A stretch of DNA of 64,000 nt from Ascidia mentula (taxonomy: Eukaryota > Chordata > Ascidiacea > Phlebobranchia > Ascidiidae), in contig OX387202.1 of the NCBI GenBank assembly GCA_947561715.1, forward strand, positions 17,745,001 to 17,809,000, written 5' to 3'. The notes beneath the pieces are model-generated. The model was not told where the DNA came from, did not search any database, and was given only the letters and a program-made list of their open reading frames with translations. Position numbers and translations under genes: made by a program. Positions 24,217 to 36,170 of the stretch are shown in pieces. The first letter of the stretch is position 1. Each line of letters starts with the position of its first letter.

Positions 24217-27200
24217 TTACATCACAGGTCTTATTTTCATTTCCGAACGTTTACGTGATGCCGGACCCCAACGGTTCGAATCGGGCGATGCTGTTTCCTC
24301 CTTGTAATACTTTCCGTTCAGGTTGGAGTGATGACAATCCCCATACCACCAAGCTCCATGGTAAATAACAGCGCAGTTTCCACCATGTGAATCATGATCT
24401 CGGTCAAGTGTGGAGAATGGCCTCTGATTGTGATATTCCAGCTGATCAACTATTGGTGCAAATTTTTTAAAAGTTTAGTTTGCGGTTCAGATGTTAATCA
24501 GCTAATCACCTTGCATATAATTGAGAGCAGTGAATATTTAATATATGTGGATTTAACGCATTTTGTGAGTAACATAGACAAATCTGCCAATAACGCTATA
24601 ATTGCGAAACACATTATTTTTTTATTCCGATTTTTTAGTATTGCGAATTCAGACTTCGTAAAAATTTTAGTTCTTGGAGACATTCCTCGATTTATTTTCA
24701 ACTTCCGATTTTGGCGGCTAGCGAATTTCACAAATGATAAAAAAATGTTTATTAACCGCCACACAAGTGATTGGTTCGTATATTTCCTTTAAAGTACGCA
24801 GACATTTATGGAAAAAAGTCTTGCACAAAAAAATGGGCAAAACGAGTGAAATTCAGCACGTCATTGACTCACCTGCGGCCGTAAACATGCTTTATATTAC
24901 ATTTGTATTGTCGGACGTGCATTGTGAAAAACTTAACAGGTTTTGCTTGGTTGTTTGGCATATTGAATTGGTCAGTCTTTGTTATAAAACAGAATAAAAT
25001 CAAGTATTTTTTACAAAATTTCATTACACTTTTAAGGCATAATTAAATGCGTAATTGTCAGTTGGGAATCACTTGCGACTGTTGGTAAAATAAAGTCCGT
25101 GTGATGCGGCCGGTATTAATCTAAAGGTTGTGCACCCCTGAGTTAGAGGCTTTATTAAACCTCCTTTGTATCAAGCAAATTTATTTGAACGTGTTTGCTC
25201 GCTTACCTGCATCACCAGTGTACCCACCAACAGTCAGACTGTAATTCTCCCCTGATGAACTGATGCTGAAGTTGCTGTCAAGATGGTACAAATAGGAACT
25301 CAAAAACTTGGCACTCAAACTCACGTATGTAGTTACCTGTACTTTGCATAATATATTGTGTCATCGAAATTTTGCAGGTCAACGCGGAGCTCTTGACGTT
25401 TCCAACTTGTAAGTTCGTGCATCAGCTCCAAGCCTTAATTAATAAACAAACGTTAAGAGTTATTCGTTTTTTCTTTTACAAATGTTGTTGGTGTTTGACG
25501 ATGAAAAGCTTGCACTCAAGAGCGCAGCCCAAGATATGACAATCGTGACGACGAGAAAATACTAACATATTTGCATCTTCGATTGCTAGTGTTTGAAACT
25601 ACCGCTGGAGGCGCTAAAGAACGAAACCTAATTGGGAGTTGGTAGTGATTGGCTGCATTGGTCAAGCGCCCAACCCGTATACCAAGAAATGAAACCTGAT
25701 CGGGATTCGTGCATAGGATATTCCAGGGTGCAAATCACGGTCTGGTCAAAAAAAAATCTAAATAAACAAAATCCTGCCAATCATGCCATTGCATGTAATA
25801 TTATTGCCTGATATAGTGGTAGAGATCCACTACGTACATGTGAAGGTTGCCTGGCAACTTGTACATTTGCGCACCAGTGTACATTGGTCACAATATACCC
25901 CGTGAAACCACAGAGCTCCTGTAGCTCAATTGGTAGAATGTTGGGCCTGGTCAGCCCAGGGTCGGGAGTTCAAACCTCACCGGGAGCTTGATTTTTCAAA
26001 TCTTGCTCCGACTTGTCAGGAAAAAGTGGCTGATCCAGCTACTGCATTGCGTGGACTGCCAAGCCTGCGAACCTAATGATCGCGATACGATAGCTGTGAT
26101 CCTCAAACAAGCACCTGCGCATTTGGGCGATCCTGCCAATAATGCCATTGCATGGAACATTAATGCGTTGTAAACAAAAGAAACAAATTGATTTAAATGC
26201 GGGTGATGCTAATGTCGCAATACCTGACCAAAACTCTCCAGTCAAGGAACCAAATCCATTTTCATATTCTGTCCAGCCCCGATAAAAATTAGTTGAACCA
26301 TCAAAACGTTTCTGTACAACCTGAAATATGTAAAGAAAAATAATTTACATTGTTTTGCTTGGATTTTTATATTTCGAGCAAACATCGAGCAACTACGTAT
26401 ATCCGTTACGTTACAATGTTCTTTGTGTTTTATAGTTAAAATTGAAACAAATAATTTATTGAAAACGTGTGTATTTAAGACACCCTGTTTTGATTTGTAG
26501 CTTCGGTTCCATTATTATTAATATCATGACCCTGTTCTGTTGAAGAGGGGTTTCCATTCTTGGTCAAACGTTTGCAATTAACCAATAATTTATTTAGTTC
26601 TAATCGCAGAAATATGAACTCACAAGCCAACCACCACCATCAGTTTGCATGTCGCAATATCCCTTGTATGGTTTAGGAGGAGAATATAAATTGTAGACTC
26701 CGCTTTGTGTCATTCCGTTCTGCAATGCATCCTTGCAACTGGCGTAAACAAAACGATTCATATCTCCTGCAAAATAAAACGTAATCATTGGTCTGAATAG
26801 GAATTATGTCCCTTTAACGCCGATATATTGAACTATCACCAAACTTAACGTTACTGTAAGATTTTTCTGCAATTCATCCTGTTTTGATGCTAATTTCGCG
26901 ACAGAGACGGTAACGCAGGCTAAAAAAATACAAACTATTAAAAATAACCTTAAATCATTTTTGCTTGAGGTTTAAACCAAGTGCCACTAACGCAGTTCCA
27001 AAATAAAATTAATGGAATAATTTAGCAAAACTAAATACGCCTGAGTTCAGTTTCCATTGCTTCCATCTTTGCTTCCAACCTCCTAAATTCATCTTCCCAG
27101 GTGTTATTGGCACCGGGCTCTCCTTTCGGTCCCAGGACACCACGAGGCCCAACAGCTCCCTTTGGACCCCGTTTTCCAGGTGGACCCGCTGGTCCTGGTA

Positions 27201-27321
27201 TCGGATCTTCGTTGCTTCCTCCACAAGTCAGGATGACCTGATTTGCTCTTTGGCACAAGCTTAGAATTGGACAAATCATAAGGACTAGAGCGAGACATTT
27301 CATCAATATTTTGAACATCAT
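24217..27321 (-). CDS. Ficolin-like gene B (secreted collagen/fibrinogen-domain lectin), complete
   Basis: Six exons (27321-27039, 26766-26624, 26320-26224, 25433-25337, 25274-25207, 24449-24217) join to a 921-nt frame of 306 residues with GT-AG introns. The start is the ATG at 27321; the open frame extends upstream only through a TTG. Residues 1-24 are a signal peptide. Cys23 and Cys33 fit the N-terminal oligomerising cysteines of ficolins. Residues 43-72 are ten uninterrupted Gly-X-Y triplets, N72-N73-T74 is a glycosylation sequon and 76-95 look coiled-coil. The fibrinogen domain runs from C105 to the end, with [21 protein letters not shown], the calcium-site motif DRDHD (245-249), [17 protein letters not shown] and SEMKIRP. 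Ficolins bind acetylated sugars on microbes and recruit MASP proteases; that role is inferred by family. The stop codon overlaps a possible AATAAA (TGTAATAAAAC). Confidence 0.88.
24883..25140. mobile_element. Same MITE in intron 5 of gene B, left end lost
   Basis: The right terminus (AAAGGTTGTGCACCCCTG followed by AGTTAGAG) is intact. On the left the outer terminal repeat is replaced by sequence ending GACTCACCTGCGGCCG, a replacement shared with gene C. This makes B and C sister copies for this stretch. Confidence 0.65.
25772..26170 (+). mobile_element. tRNA-derived SINE insertion in intron 3 of gene B
   Basis: A 399-bp segment absent from genes A and E is flanked by perfect 9-bp repeats TAAACAAAA (25763-25771 and 26171-26179). 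It holds a tRNA-like module at 25915-25987 and then a non-tRNA body of about 180 bp. Both ends of the insert share the motif TCCTGCCAATCATGCC or a close variant, which suggests that the left part is the tail of an earlier SINE copy. A further segment of about 100 bp (25645-25752) is also specific to B, C and D. Confidence 0.7.
25915..25987 (+). tRNA. tRNA-like module (SINE head, GGT anticodon-like loop), probably not a functional tRNA
   Basis: The 73-nt module folds with a perfect 7-bp acceptor stem (GCTCCTG with CGGGAGC, one G-U pair), a 5-bp anticodon stem TGGGC/GCCCA enclosing the loop CTGGTCA, and a T arm GGGAG/CTCAC with one mismatch. An A-box-like TAGCTCAATTGG and a B-box-like GAGTTCAAACCTC are present. 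The D stem does not pair properly (GCTC with GAAT). It belongs to the SINE, so a cellular tRNA role is unlikely. Confidence 0.5.
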
Positions 27322-27716
27322 TTTGCAGCTTGAAACAAGCAATGCGGTAACTTAAAATACTGTTCGTGCCCGGTATGCAGCGTCGGGTATGATTCGAGGC
27401 AGAAATAATTTGGTAGGTTCCTATTCAAACGTGACAAACAAATTGATTGTTAATTACAGTTCTGACGGACGAACACCACGATTGAAGAGCTTTCGGGAAC
27501 CTAACATTTCAGATTTAAAAAAAACGTGACAGACAGATAGAAAGTTAATGACATCCGTGACGACGATTTCAACACGACAATGATTTCAACACGACATTGA
27601 TTTCAACATGACTTGCTTTGATCTTTGATCCAATGTAACGAAGAGGTTACATTTGCATTTTATTTTGCAATACATCTGCCCTAGGTGCAATTTTTTAAGA
27701 TGGCTGTGATTTTCTG
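27322..27716. other. 5' flank of gene B, no gene
   Basis: It is near-identical to 35795-36165 (gene C) and 49149-49520 (gene D), and contains ACGACGATTTCAACACGACA followed by short repeats of TTTCAACACGAC. No TATA box is convincing. It is presumably the promoter region of the B/C/D-type genes. Confidence 0.4.
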
Positions 27717-27941
27717 ATGCATCATAAGCATTCATTAACAGTTATCTTGATAGTTGCCGTCGTTACTATTCTGTTTTATTCATTTTACGCCCAAGAGCAT
27801 TCAAACACCGCAATCTGCGTCAAAATATCCATATTTACAAGTGATCAATCCAATGCTTCAGACTTGTCAGTCATCAGTATTATCAATAGTTTAAATTTTA
27901 GTTTAATGCACAGAAGAAAAAGTATGGCAATTGCGACATAA
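27717..27941 (+). other. ORF with membrane anchor, copy 1 (unrecognised)
   Basis: The 74-codon frame begins MHHKHSLTVILIVAVVTILF, a short basic N-terminus and one hydrophobic segment, as in type II membrane proteins. It then has a polar region with an Asn-Ala-Ser sequon (QSNASDLSV). It is divergently oriented to gene B, 0.4 kb upstream. The copies beside C and D have lost the ATG (GTG) and the C copy has a stop. It may be a decayed first exon. Confidence 0.3.
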
Positions 27942-28552
27942 CCATATTTATGTAAATTATGAAACATATCAACTTATTTGAACTTGGGCATTGCGTGAGA
28001 ATGAAAGTTCCACAAAAGATTTCCCAAATATACAGGTTCTGAAACAGTGTCTTAGAAAATCTGGCATGATTTGCTTTTGTTTTGGGCATCTGCAACGTAT
28101 GTCGCAAAAGGTAGCGTTTAGTTTATGTATGGAGTTTCTAGGTGAATTTGGCACTCTCTTTTCTTCTGTTTTCGAACCAATCAATCTTCCAATTTGTATA
28201 CACAATTTTATTCTTAACAAGTTCCAATATGAAGACACAAGGAATGTCAACTTCAATCCTTTTCACATAAGCAGTTTACGTGGCAACCGATAGAGTTTAG
28301 AACAGAATTAACGGTCAAACGCCAGAATGCACAAAGGCAGCCCAGAGCAGACGAAATAATTTACAATATAACATGAACTAGCACTGAACAGTTCACATGG
28401 GAAACAGGAATTGCTTACACACACATGCATTGAACATATTGCACAACTCAGCCGTTGCCTTGATGGTGATGACGTAGCAATATTTTAGCTTGGCAATTAA
28501 AAGATCGTTGCCCATCCAAACGTACTTATTTTTTTTTATTAATCACGGATTA
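27942..28552. other. Region specific to the B-C interval
   Basis: From about 28030 to 28540 the sequence is not found in the C-D or D-E intervals. Open frames on both strands (plus 27991-28293, minus 28256-27969) overlap and neither is recognisable. The edges continue the shared block, so this is an insertion or a retained ancestral segment. Confidence 0.4.
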
Positions 28553-28690
28553 TCAGTGATATGGCGCGGTGGTAAACGATTTCTGATGGATCACCTCCAG
28601 AAAAGTCCAATCATTTTGACGAATTAATATATCTTCAAGATCGGACGAAGTGTGAAATGCATCAGAAATGTCGACATCATAGCAACGTGT
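28553..28690 (-). other. Short conserved minus-strand ORF, copy 3
   Basis: It encodes CYDVDISDAFHTSSDLED and continues to TTAPYH and a stop. Upstream on the minus strand a TAA lies about 15 codons before the conserved part, so any start or acceptor must be close. Confidence 0.3.
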
Positions 28691-29690
28691 TTATTTCTGA
28701 GTCATGTCGGTGGTAACCCTATGTGTAACACTTAATTGTGATTGCTGTTTATTGCTACTTAATAAACTGTGCATAGGAAAGCATTGGTATCATTCCCAGT
28801 GGGTAAAATGGCATGACTTCCGATCGCAGACAAAACTTGCGTAAGGTTTTTTTTACTGAAACCTGCAATAACGTACATAAGTTGGCTAAGACGAAGAGGG
28901 ACGTTTTGTGAAGGAAGATTGAGAAAAAAGAACGTTGACTTCTTTCTACGTCTCTCTCCTTTATTTTAGCTGCATGTCTTGCTCATTCTCGGTGCGAGCT
29001 TGGAAGTATGCGTAATGTGTAGTCACAGACTAAACACACTGCACAACTACATGATTGAATCAAATGTTCGCAAATGAAAGGAAAAAATATGAACAAAATA
29101 CAGAATTTTAATTATTTAAATTTTAGTTTTTAGATATGAAATCTAAATATTTTAGTTTTGAATTTGTTCTCTTATTTCTTTATATCAAATGTTCACTGAC
29201 ATCGCAGCCAAGGCTTGGCACCTAAGCTTGATCAGCCACTGTGGCCCCGCAACAAATCCTGTGGAGGCGAAAGGCCTGTTGGCCAATAATTTCCTGAATG
29301 TCTCTTTCTGTTGAACTTACAATGACAAACACTTTAATTCGAATAACAGTTAATTATCAGGCCTTTTGGGAATAAATCTCAAGCCTCGGCGAATAGGTTG
29401 TAGAGACCCAGTGGTGATTTGTTTGTCACAATAATAATCGATAATGCAATTGAACACGTAACAGACTGATCTTAACTCAACCGATAAAGCCATGCACTGC
29501 GATTTGAAACGTAAGATCACGTGAATTTCTACAGCAGCAGCGACATATAGTGGAAGAGGAAAAAGGGAATGTCACGCAATGACTGTTAAAACTTGTCATT
29601 GTCAGCTGTAATATCCACATCGCTATATGTCTTACACCTTGGTTTTCTATATAAGTAAGATTTCCCCCAACAAGATCGCAAATGTATATG
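28691..29690. repeat. Dispersed array unit, single copy in the B-C interval
   Basis: It carries the full motif series (TGTGTAGTCACAGACTAAAC at about 29015, CATCGCAGCCAAGGCTTGGC, GATCACGTGAATTTC, CATTGTCAGCTGTAATATCC). The 32-bp minisatellite motif is absent. Confidence 0.65.
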
Positions 29691-30097
29691 AACTCTCAGT
29701 ATAAAATAGCGACTTATCGAAACCCACAATTTCAAGCTTACTCTTATGGCGTTAAAAATCTTTTATGAAATTTCCACTTTCAATTGGACGCAGTGTAGTT
29801 GCTATAAATAACGTAAGAAAACAAAGCGATTCAATTCATACATCGAACCTTCATGAAGAAATTAGTCGTGTTGTTTGAACACTGCAACAAAACACCGTGT
29901 TAGAAACAGTTTTTTAGTTGTTTCGGTAACTTCACACACACCTGTGTCCAATATAGAACATAATGGATGACCGCGACAGCAAGGAACTGAAGTAGTTTTT
30001 TATTAAATGGCAACTTAATGTACGTACCGCCGATTTGAAGCACCACAAAAATGGGACACGAGCCAAACTTTAAGCTGTGTCTTACATACAAATACAT
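29691..30097 (-). other. Block with hydrophobic ORF, copy 2
   Basis: ORF 30097-29900 reads MYLYVRHSLKFGSCPIFVVL and then IGGTYIKLPF. Compared with copy 3 most base changes alter the protein, so strong selection on this frame is not evident. Confidence 0.25.
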
Positions 30098-30560
30098 TTC
30101 TTTCCACGTCTTTAATCCAAATATGTTTCATGGGCACCAATTTTGCACAGACACAAGGTTTACAAACAGTTACAACAATCACTCTCTACGAATCATTGAC
30201 GAACAACAAATCATAAGAAACTTTGATGACGGTTTCATTCATATAATTGAGAATGCAGAGGCTTCCCCATACAACAGAAAATATTGAGATGTTTTGCTTA
30301 TTGGTAAAAACTCATGCCATAATAAGTTTAAAAATCTCGTGACTGGTCCAGCTCCACAATTATTAGTGACGTCATTGATCGTAGATAAGACTTTCGTGGG
30401 TGGTGACGTCATATATCATTAATTTTAGTCACACACCCGCAGGAGCGGATAAAACAATTAACGCACAGTAAACGGCTCAAAACGCAAACAATAAACACAT
30501 TAGGTTTTAAACAGTAATGTGGGAAAGAGGTATTGTTCACTTTAAGTTGCAAGTGTTGAT

Positions 30561-30860
30561 GTTGTTTTTACAGCGATTCCATGAGCAGGAGACGATACAT
30601 GTCTTTTCTCTCGATGCAAGGATTCGCTGTCGCTGAACTAAACTCTGTGAGTCGGGTTGTCGAGCGCGTGTTTGCACACTTCCGGCGTTGCCGATCCGTG
30701 ATGTTCAGCGATGCGTGTCCACGAGTTTCTTGATATCTGTCCAATGTAGGATTGACCACACGAATATAGGAGTTTGTTAACGACGGATGAGAGGAGAAAG
30801 GTCGTCTTTTTGATTGGAAAATGCTGCGCAAGTTTGTTTGGATCATGTTTCACGATCTAT
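30561..30860 (-). mobile_element. Penelope-like element remnant, copy 2
   Basis: It reads YSCGQSYIGQISRNSWTRIA, then EHHGSATPEVCKHALDN. This is the only copy that keeps the YIG glycine. The frame continues to PTHRV and then breaks. Confidence 0.6.
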
Positions 30861-32160
30861 ACAGTCTTCCTTTCTGTGCAGCGAATCGGGTTAATTCCTG
30901 TCGGAATAAGTGGTTGATACGGTCTAGGTATGACAACCTCATTACACAGAATTTTGCGTTTATGTCTGTGGAGTTTGGAATGGCCACCTCATATTGTTTA
31001 TTTATTACCGAACTTACGCACCTGGCAATGAACTTGTTTTAACGTATTTTATTCGAAATTGTAGTTGTTTTGTTGATATGTGTGCACTACGATATACAAG
31101 CATATTTTGCCGTGCAAAATAAGTAAGTCAGGACCTACGATGCGATGCGTGTTTATGATGCTAAAATGTCTTTGCGTAAACCACTAAGTGGCGACAGCAA
31201 CGCTGGAGCGATGTCTGACTGAAATAGGAAGTCATTATGTTCGTACAACTGACTTGGAGGGCCACAATACAACAGCACACACATAAATCTGTTTTGAGAC
31301 TAGATCTTATGTAGAAATATCTCGTCAAATATTTTGCAAGGGAAATATCTTGAGGTTCCAGATCCGTCACCCAGCACATAGAACACAACACGCAATTGTA
31401 TTCAATGTTGAGCAGAATGGGAGGCGCGACGGAAACACAAACACTACAAAAATTCCCATTTGTTTGAGCTTGATTTATTAATAGCGGCTCGAGGCTGACG
31501 CTTTTGGGGAAAAGAGAAAAAATAGTGTTTTTCTTGTAAATGTGTATTTGCCTTCCGCAGAGTTATTAAAATATGACAGGAATTCCATTTTATGGAAAGT
31601 GATTACTTGACCCACAAACAGTTTTTCAACGCATGTAATCCATAGTCTAATCTTTTTGCATGTAATTGCTTTAAGCGTAGTTCTTGTTGGTGTTGGCAAA
31701 AATTGTTGTGGAAATAATATAACATTTTCAATTTGCCGCTAGATGTCGCAAGTGGTAGCGTATTGACAATATATTTTTATGTGTCATGATCAGTATACTG
31801 GGAAAGTGTATGCTGTTGGCTTAGTGCCCAACTTCTTATTTTATGGCCAGTGGTTGGTTTCGAACACGATTCACAAACAGGTTTTGTGATGACGATTACA
31901 TACTACTGTCACGTGAATTATGAAATCGTCACCAATCCATCTGTGACCACCTGTGTGTGATTATTATGTTTTTTGTGTTGTGCTAATTGCAATTATCTGT
32001 GTTTAAAGTGTGCTTGGTATCTAACCTTTTCATTCATTGGTTTAAAATCATTTCAATACGAACACTCCAAAGAAAAACAGCATGAATTTTATCGCAATTC
32101 CAGTCCCAGCATTTAGCAGGTTTCGAGACATTGAAATTAGCGAAATACTTGGTTCACTGA
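30861..32160. repeat. Intergenic blocks of the duplication unit (B-C), no gene assigned
   Basis: It matches 21411-23680 without the 674-bp hAT element, with an internal deletion joining AATAAGTAAGTC to GGACCTACGATGCG at about 31128. Open frames are not conserved in extent. Confidence 0.6.
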
Positions 32161-32385
32161 CTTTTCTGACACCTCTTGCTTAAAGTTCCAGATGATTGAT
32201 AGGCCACGCTTTCGCGGTCTGTATTCATGCTGAAAATCAAGTGAGCTTTTGCCCTTTTACTCTACGCAAGGTTCCCGTCCTCGCTGAGCTCACCTGAGGA
32301 CAACTGTGTTATTCTTTGACAGATGTACCGCCCCAGTCAAACTCCCCGCCTGACAAGATTTGCAGGGCGGGCCCCACACTTAAGA
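32161..32385 (-). pseudogene. 28S rRNA fragment, copy 2
   Basis: This is the fullest copy: after GACTGGGGCGGTACATCTGT it keeps CAAAGAATAACACAGGTGTC, then GAGCTCAGCGAGGACGG and the rest to GGTGTCAGAAAAG. Compared with the conserved core a few bases are missing near CTTGATTTTCAG. Confidence 0.87.
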
Positions 32386-32692
32386 CCGTGACCCGAAGGT
32401 CTCTTCTGCTTTACTGAATAATGACACAACAAGCAAAAGGTTCCATGTTTTAATGTTCCATGTATATTATTTTATATGTGATGATTTGTGAAGCAAAGTA
32501 TTTACAAAATATTCACAGCATCAAGCAAACACACTTGTAAATTCGATGCGATCGTGGTGGTAACGTGTATATGCGGTTAATAAATTGTTCATTTCTTCAA
32601 AGAATAAAGAATAAAAAATGTTTCCAGTAATTTCGATGATTTCTCGTTAATAACGCAAATAGTTTCATTTATTTTGTTTAACCTCAGTTTTA

Positions 32693-35600
32693 TTACATCA
32701 CATGTCTTATTTTCATTTCCGAACGTTTACGTGATACCGGATTCCAACGGTTCGAATCGTATGCTGTTGTCTCCTCCTTGTAATACTTTCCGTTCAGGTT
32801 GGAGTGATGACAATTATAATACCACCAAGCTCCATGAGCACGAACAGCGCAGTTTACATCACCAAGTGAATCATGATCCCGGTCATGTGTGGAGAATGGC
32901 ATCTGATTGTGATATTCCAGCCGATCAACTATTGGTGCAAATTTTTCAACAGTTTAGTTTTCTGTTCAGATGTTAACCAGCCAATCAACTTGGATATAAT
33001 TGAAAGCAATGTATGCTTAATATATGGATTTAACGCATTTTGTGAGTAACATAGACGAATGTGCCAATAACGCTATAATTGCGAAACACATTATTTTTTA
33101 ATTCCGATTTTTTAGTATTGCGTATTCAGACTTCGTAAAAATTTTAGTTCTTGGAGACATTTTTTCGATTTATTTTAAACTTTCGATTTTGGCGGCTGGC
33201 GAATTTCACAAATGATAAAAAAATGTTTATTAACCGCGACACAAGTGATTGACTCGTATATTTACTTCAAAAGTACGCAGACTTTTATGGAAAAAAGTCT
33301 TGCATAAAAAAATGGGCAAAACGAGTGAAATTTAGCACGTCGTTGACTCACCTGCGGCCGTAAACATGCTTTATATTACATTTGTATTGTCGGCCGTGCA
33401 TTGTGAAAAACTTGGTTTACAGGTTTTGCTTGGATGTTTGGCTTATAGAATTGGTCAGTCTTTGTTGAAAAACAGAACAAAATCAAGTACTTTTTGCAAA
33501 ATTTCATTACACTGTGAAGCCATAAATAAATGCGTAATTTTCAGTTGGGACTCACTGGCGACTGTTGGTAAAATAAAGTCTGTGTGGTGCGGCCGGTATT
33601 AATAAAAAGGTTGTGCGCCCCTGAGTTAGAGACTCTATTAAACCTCCTTTGTGTCAAGCTAATTTATTTAAACCTGTTTGCTCACTTACCTGCGTCACCA
33701 GTGTACCCACCAACAGTCAGACGGTAATTCTCCCCTGATGAACCGATGCTGAAGTTGCTGTGAAGATGGTACAAATAGGAACTCAAAAACTTGGCACTCA
33801 AACTCACGTATGTACTTACCTGTACTTTGCATAATACTTTGTGTTATCGAAATTTTGCAGGTCAACGCGGAGCTCTTGACGTTTCCAACTAGTAAGTTCG
33901 TGCATCAGCTCCAAGCCTTAATTAATCAACAAACGTTATGAGTTATTCGTTTTTTCTTTCACAAATGTTGTTGGTTTTTGAAGATGAAAAGCTTTGCTCA
34001 CACTAATGCGCAGCCCAAGATATGACAATCGTGACGACAAGAAAATACTAACATATTTGCATCTTCGATTGCTAGTGTTTGAAACTACCGCTGGAAGCGC
34101 TAAAGAACGAAACCTAATTTAGAGTTGGTAGTGATTGGCAGCATTGGTCAAGCGCCCAACCCGTATACCAAGAAATGAAACCTGATCGGGATTCGTGCAT
34201 AGGATATTCCAGGGTGCTAATCACGGTCTGGCCAAAAAAAAATCTAAATAAACAAAATCATGCCATTGCATGTAATATTATTGCCTGATATAGTGGTAGA
34301 GATCCACTACGTACATGTGAAGGTTGCCTGGCAAGTTGTACGTTTGCGCACCAGTGTACATTGGTCACAATATACCCCGTGAAACCACAGAGCTCCTGTA
34401 GCTCAATTGGCAGAATGTTGGGCCTGGTTAGCCCAGGGTCGGGAGTTCAAACCTCACCGGGAGCTTGATTTTTCAAATCTTGCTCCGATTAGTCAGGAAA
34501 AAGTGGCTGATCCAGCTAGACTGCATTGCGTGGGGTGCCAAGCCTGCAAACCTAATGATCGCGATACGATAGCTGTGATCCTCAAGCAAGGACCTGCACA
34601 TTTAGGCAATCCTGCCAATCATGCCATTGCATGAAACATTATTGCGTTGTAAACAAAAGAAACAAATTGATTTGAATGCGGGTAATGCTAATGTCGCAAT
34701 ACCTGACCAAAACTCTCCAGTCAAGGAACCAAATCCCTTTTCATATTCTCTCCAGCCCCGATAAAAATTAGTTGAACCATCAAATCGTTTCTGTACAACC
34801 TGAAAATATATAAAGAAAAATAATTTACATTGTTTTGCTTGGATTTTTATATTTCAATCGAGCAACTACGTATATCCGTTACGTTGCAATAATCTTTGTA
34901 TTTTATAGTTAAAATTGAAACAAATAATTTATTGAAAACGTGTGTATTTAAGACACCCCGTTTTGATTTGCAGCTTCGGTTCCATTAATATTGATAACAT
35001 GACCCTGTTCTTTTGAAGAGGGGTTTCCATTCTTGGTCAAACGTTTGCAATTAACCAAAAATTTATTTAGTTGTAATCGCCGCAATATGAACTCACAAGC
35101 CAACCACCACCATCAGTTTCCATGTCGCAATATCCCTTGTATGGTTTAGGAGAATATAAATTGTAGACTCCGCTTTGTGTCATTCCGTTCTGCAGTGCAT
35201 CCTTGCAACTGGCGTAAACAAAACGATTCATATCTCCTGCAAAATGAAACGTTATCATTGGTTTGAATAAGAATTATATCCCTTTAACGCCGATATATTG
35301 AACTATCACCAAACCTAACGTTACTGTAAGATTTTTCTGCAATTCATCCTGTTTTGATGCTAATTTCGCGACAGAGACGTTAACGCCGGTTAAAAATATA
35401 CAAGCTATTAAAAATAACCTTAAATAATTTTTAGTTTAAGGTTTAAAACAAGTGCCACTAACGCAGTTCCAAAATAAAAGTAAATGTTTTAACTTAAGCA
35501 AAACTAAATACGCCTGAGTTCAGTTTCCATTGCTTCCATCTTTGCTTCCAATCTCCTAAATTCATCTACCCAGGTGTTATTGGCACCGGGTTCTCCTTTC

Positions 35601-35794
35601 GGACCCTGGACACCACGAGGCCCAACAGCTCCCTTTGGACCCCGTTTTCCAGGTGGTCCCGCTGGTCCTGGTATCGAATCTTCGTTGCTTCCTCCACAAG
35701 TCAGGATGACCTGATTTGCTCTTTGGCACAAGCCAAGAATTGGACAAATCGTAAGGACTAGAGCGAGACATTTCATCAATATTTTGAACATCAT
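32693..35794 (-). CDS. Ficolin-like gene C, complete
   Basis: Exons 35794-35512, 35236-35097, 34799-34703, 33916-33820, 33757-33690 and 32928-32693 join in frame to 306 codons plus stop. The leader ([14 protein letters not shown]) is nearly the same as in gene B, and the collagen stalk again has ten triplets ([12 protein letters not shown] and so on), preceded by DSIPG where the others have DPIPG. Exon 2 is one codon shorter than in B (YSPKPY against YSPPKPY) and exon 6 one codon longer ([10 protein letters not shown]), so the total length is unchanged. The calcium-site motif is DRDHD and the C-terminus reads SEMKIRHVM, with His where the other paralogues have Pro. Introns 3 and 5 carry the same SINE and MITE insertions as gene B. 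The exon 6 region is closest to gene F, not B, which suggests past exchange between copies. Confidence 0.87.
33350..33623. mobile_element. Same MITE in intron 5 of gene C, left end lost
   Basis: The right end reads GGTTGTGCGCCCCTG and is followed by AGTTAGAG. The left boundary has the same derived junction (GACTCACCTGCGGCCG) as in gene B, so the truncation happened before these two copies separated. Confidence 0.65.
34258..34649 (+). mobile_element. tRNA-derived SINE insertion in intron 3 of gene C
   Basis: The same insertion as in gene B is flanked by TAAACAAAA at 34249-34257 and 34650-34658. The tRNA-like head is at 34392-34464, with the loop CTGGTTA. The left flank lacks a few bases of the internal duplicate seen in B and D. 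Confidence 0.7.
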
Positions 35795-36170
35795 ATTGCA
35801 GCTTGAAACAAGCAATGCGGTAACTTAAAATACAGTTCGTGCTCAGAATGCAGCGTCTGGTATGATTCGTGGCAGAAATAAGTTGGTACTTTCTTATTCA
35901 AACGTGACAAACAAATTGATTGTTAATTACAGTTCTGACGGACGAACACCACGATTGCAGAGCTTTCGGGAACCGAACATTTCAGATTTAAAAAAAACGT
36001 GACAGACAGATAGAAAGTTAATGACATCCGTGACGATGATTTCAACACGACTTGCTTTATTCTTTGGTCAAATGTTACGATGAGGTTACATCGCAAATTT
36101 GCATTTTATTTTGCAATACCTCTGCCCTAGGTGCAATTTTTTAAGATGGCTGTGATTTTCTGGTGCATCA

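Noticed and set aside
24394..24792. A 132-codon plus-strand frame in intron 5 of gene B.
   Set aside because: It is not kept in the homologous introns of the other genes and has no recognisable domain.
25915..25987. Functional threonine tRNA gene.
   Set aside because: The D stem does not pair, base 37 is unusual, and the module lies inside a SINE-like insertion present in three introns, one of them decayed.
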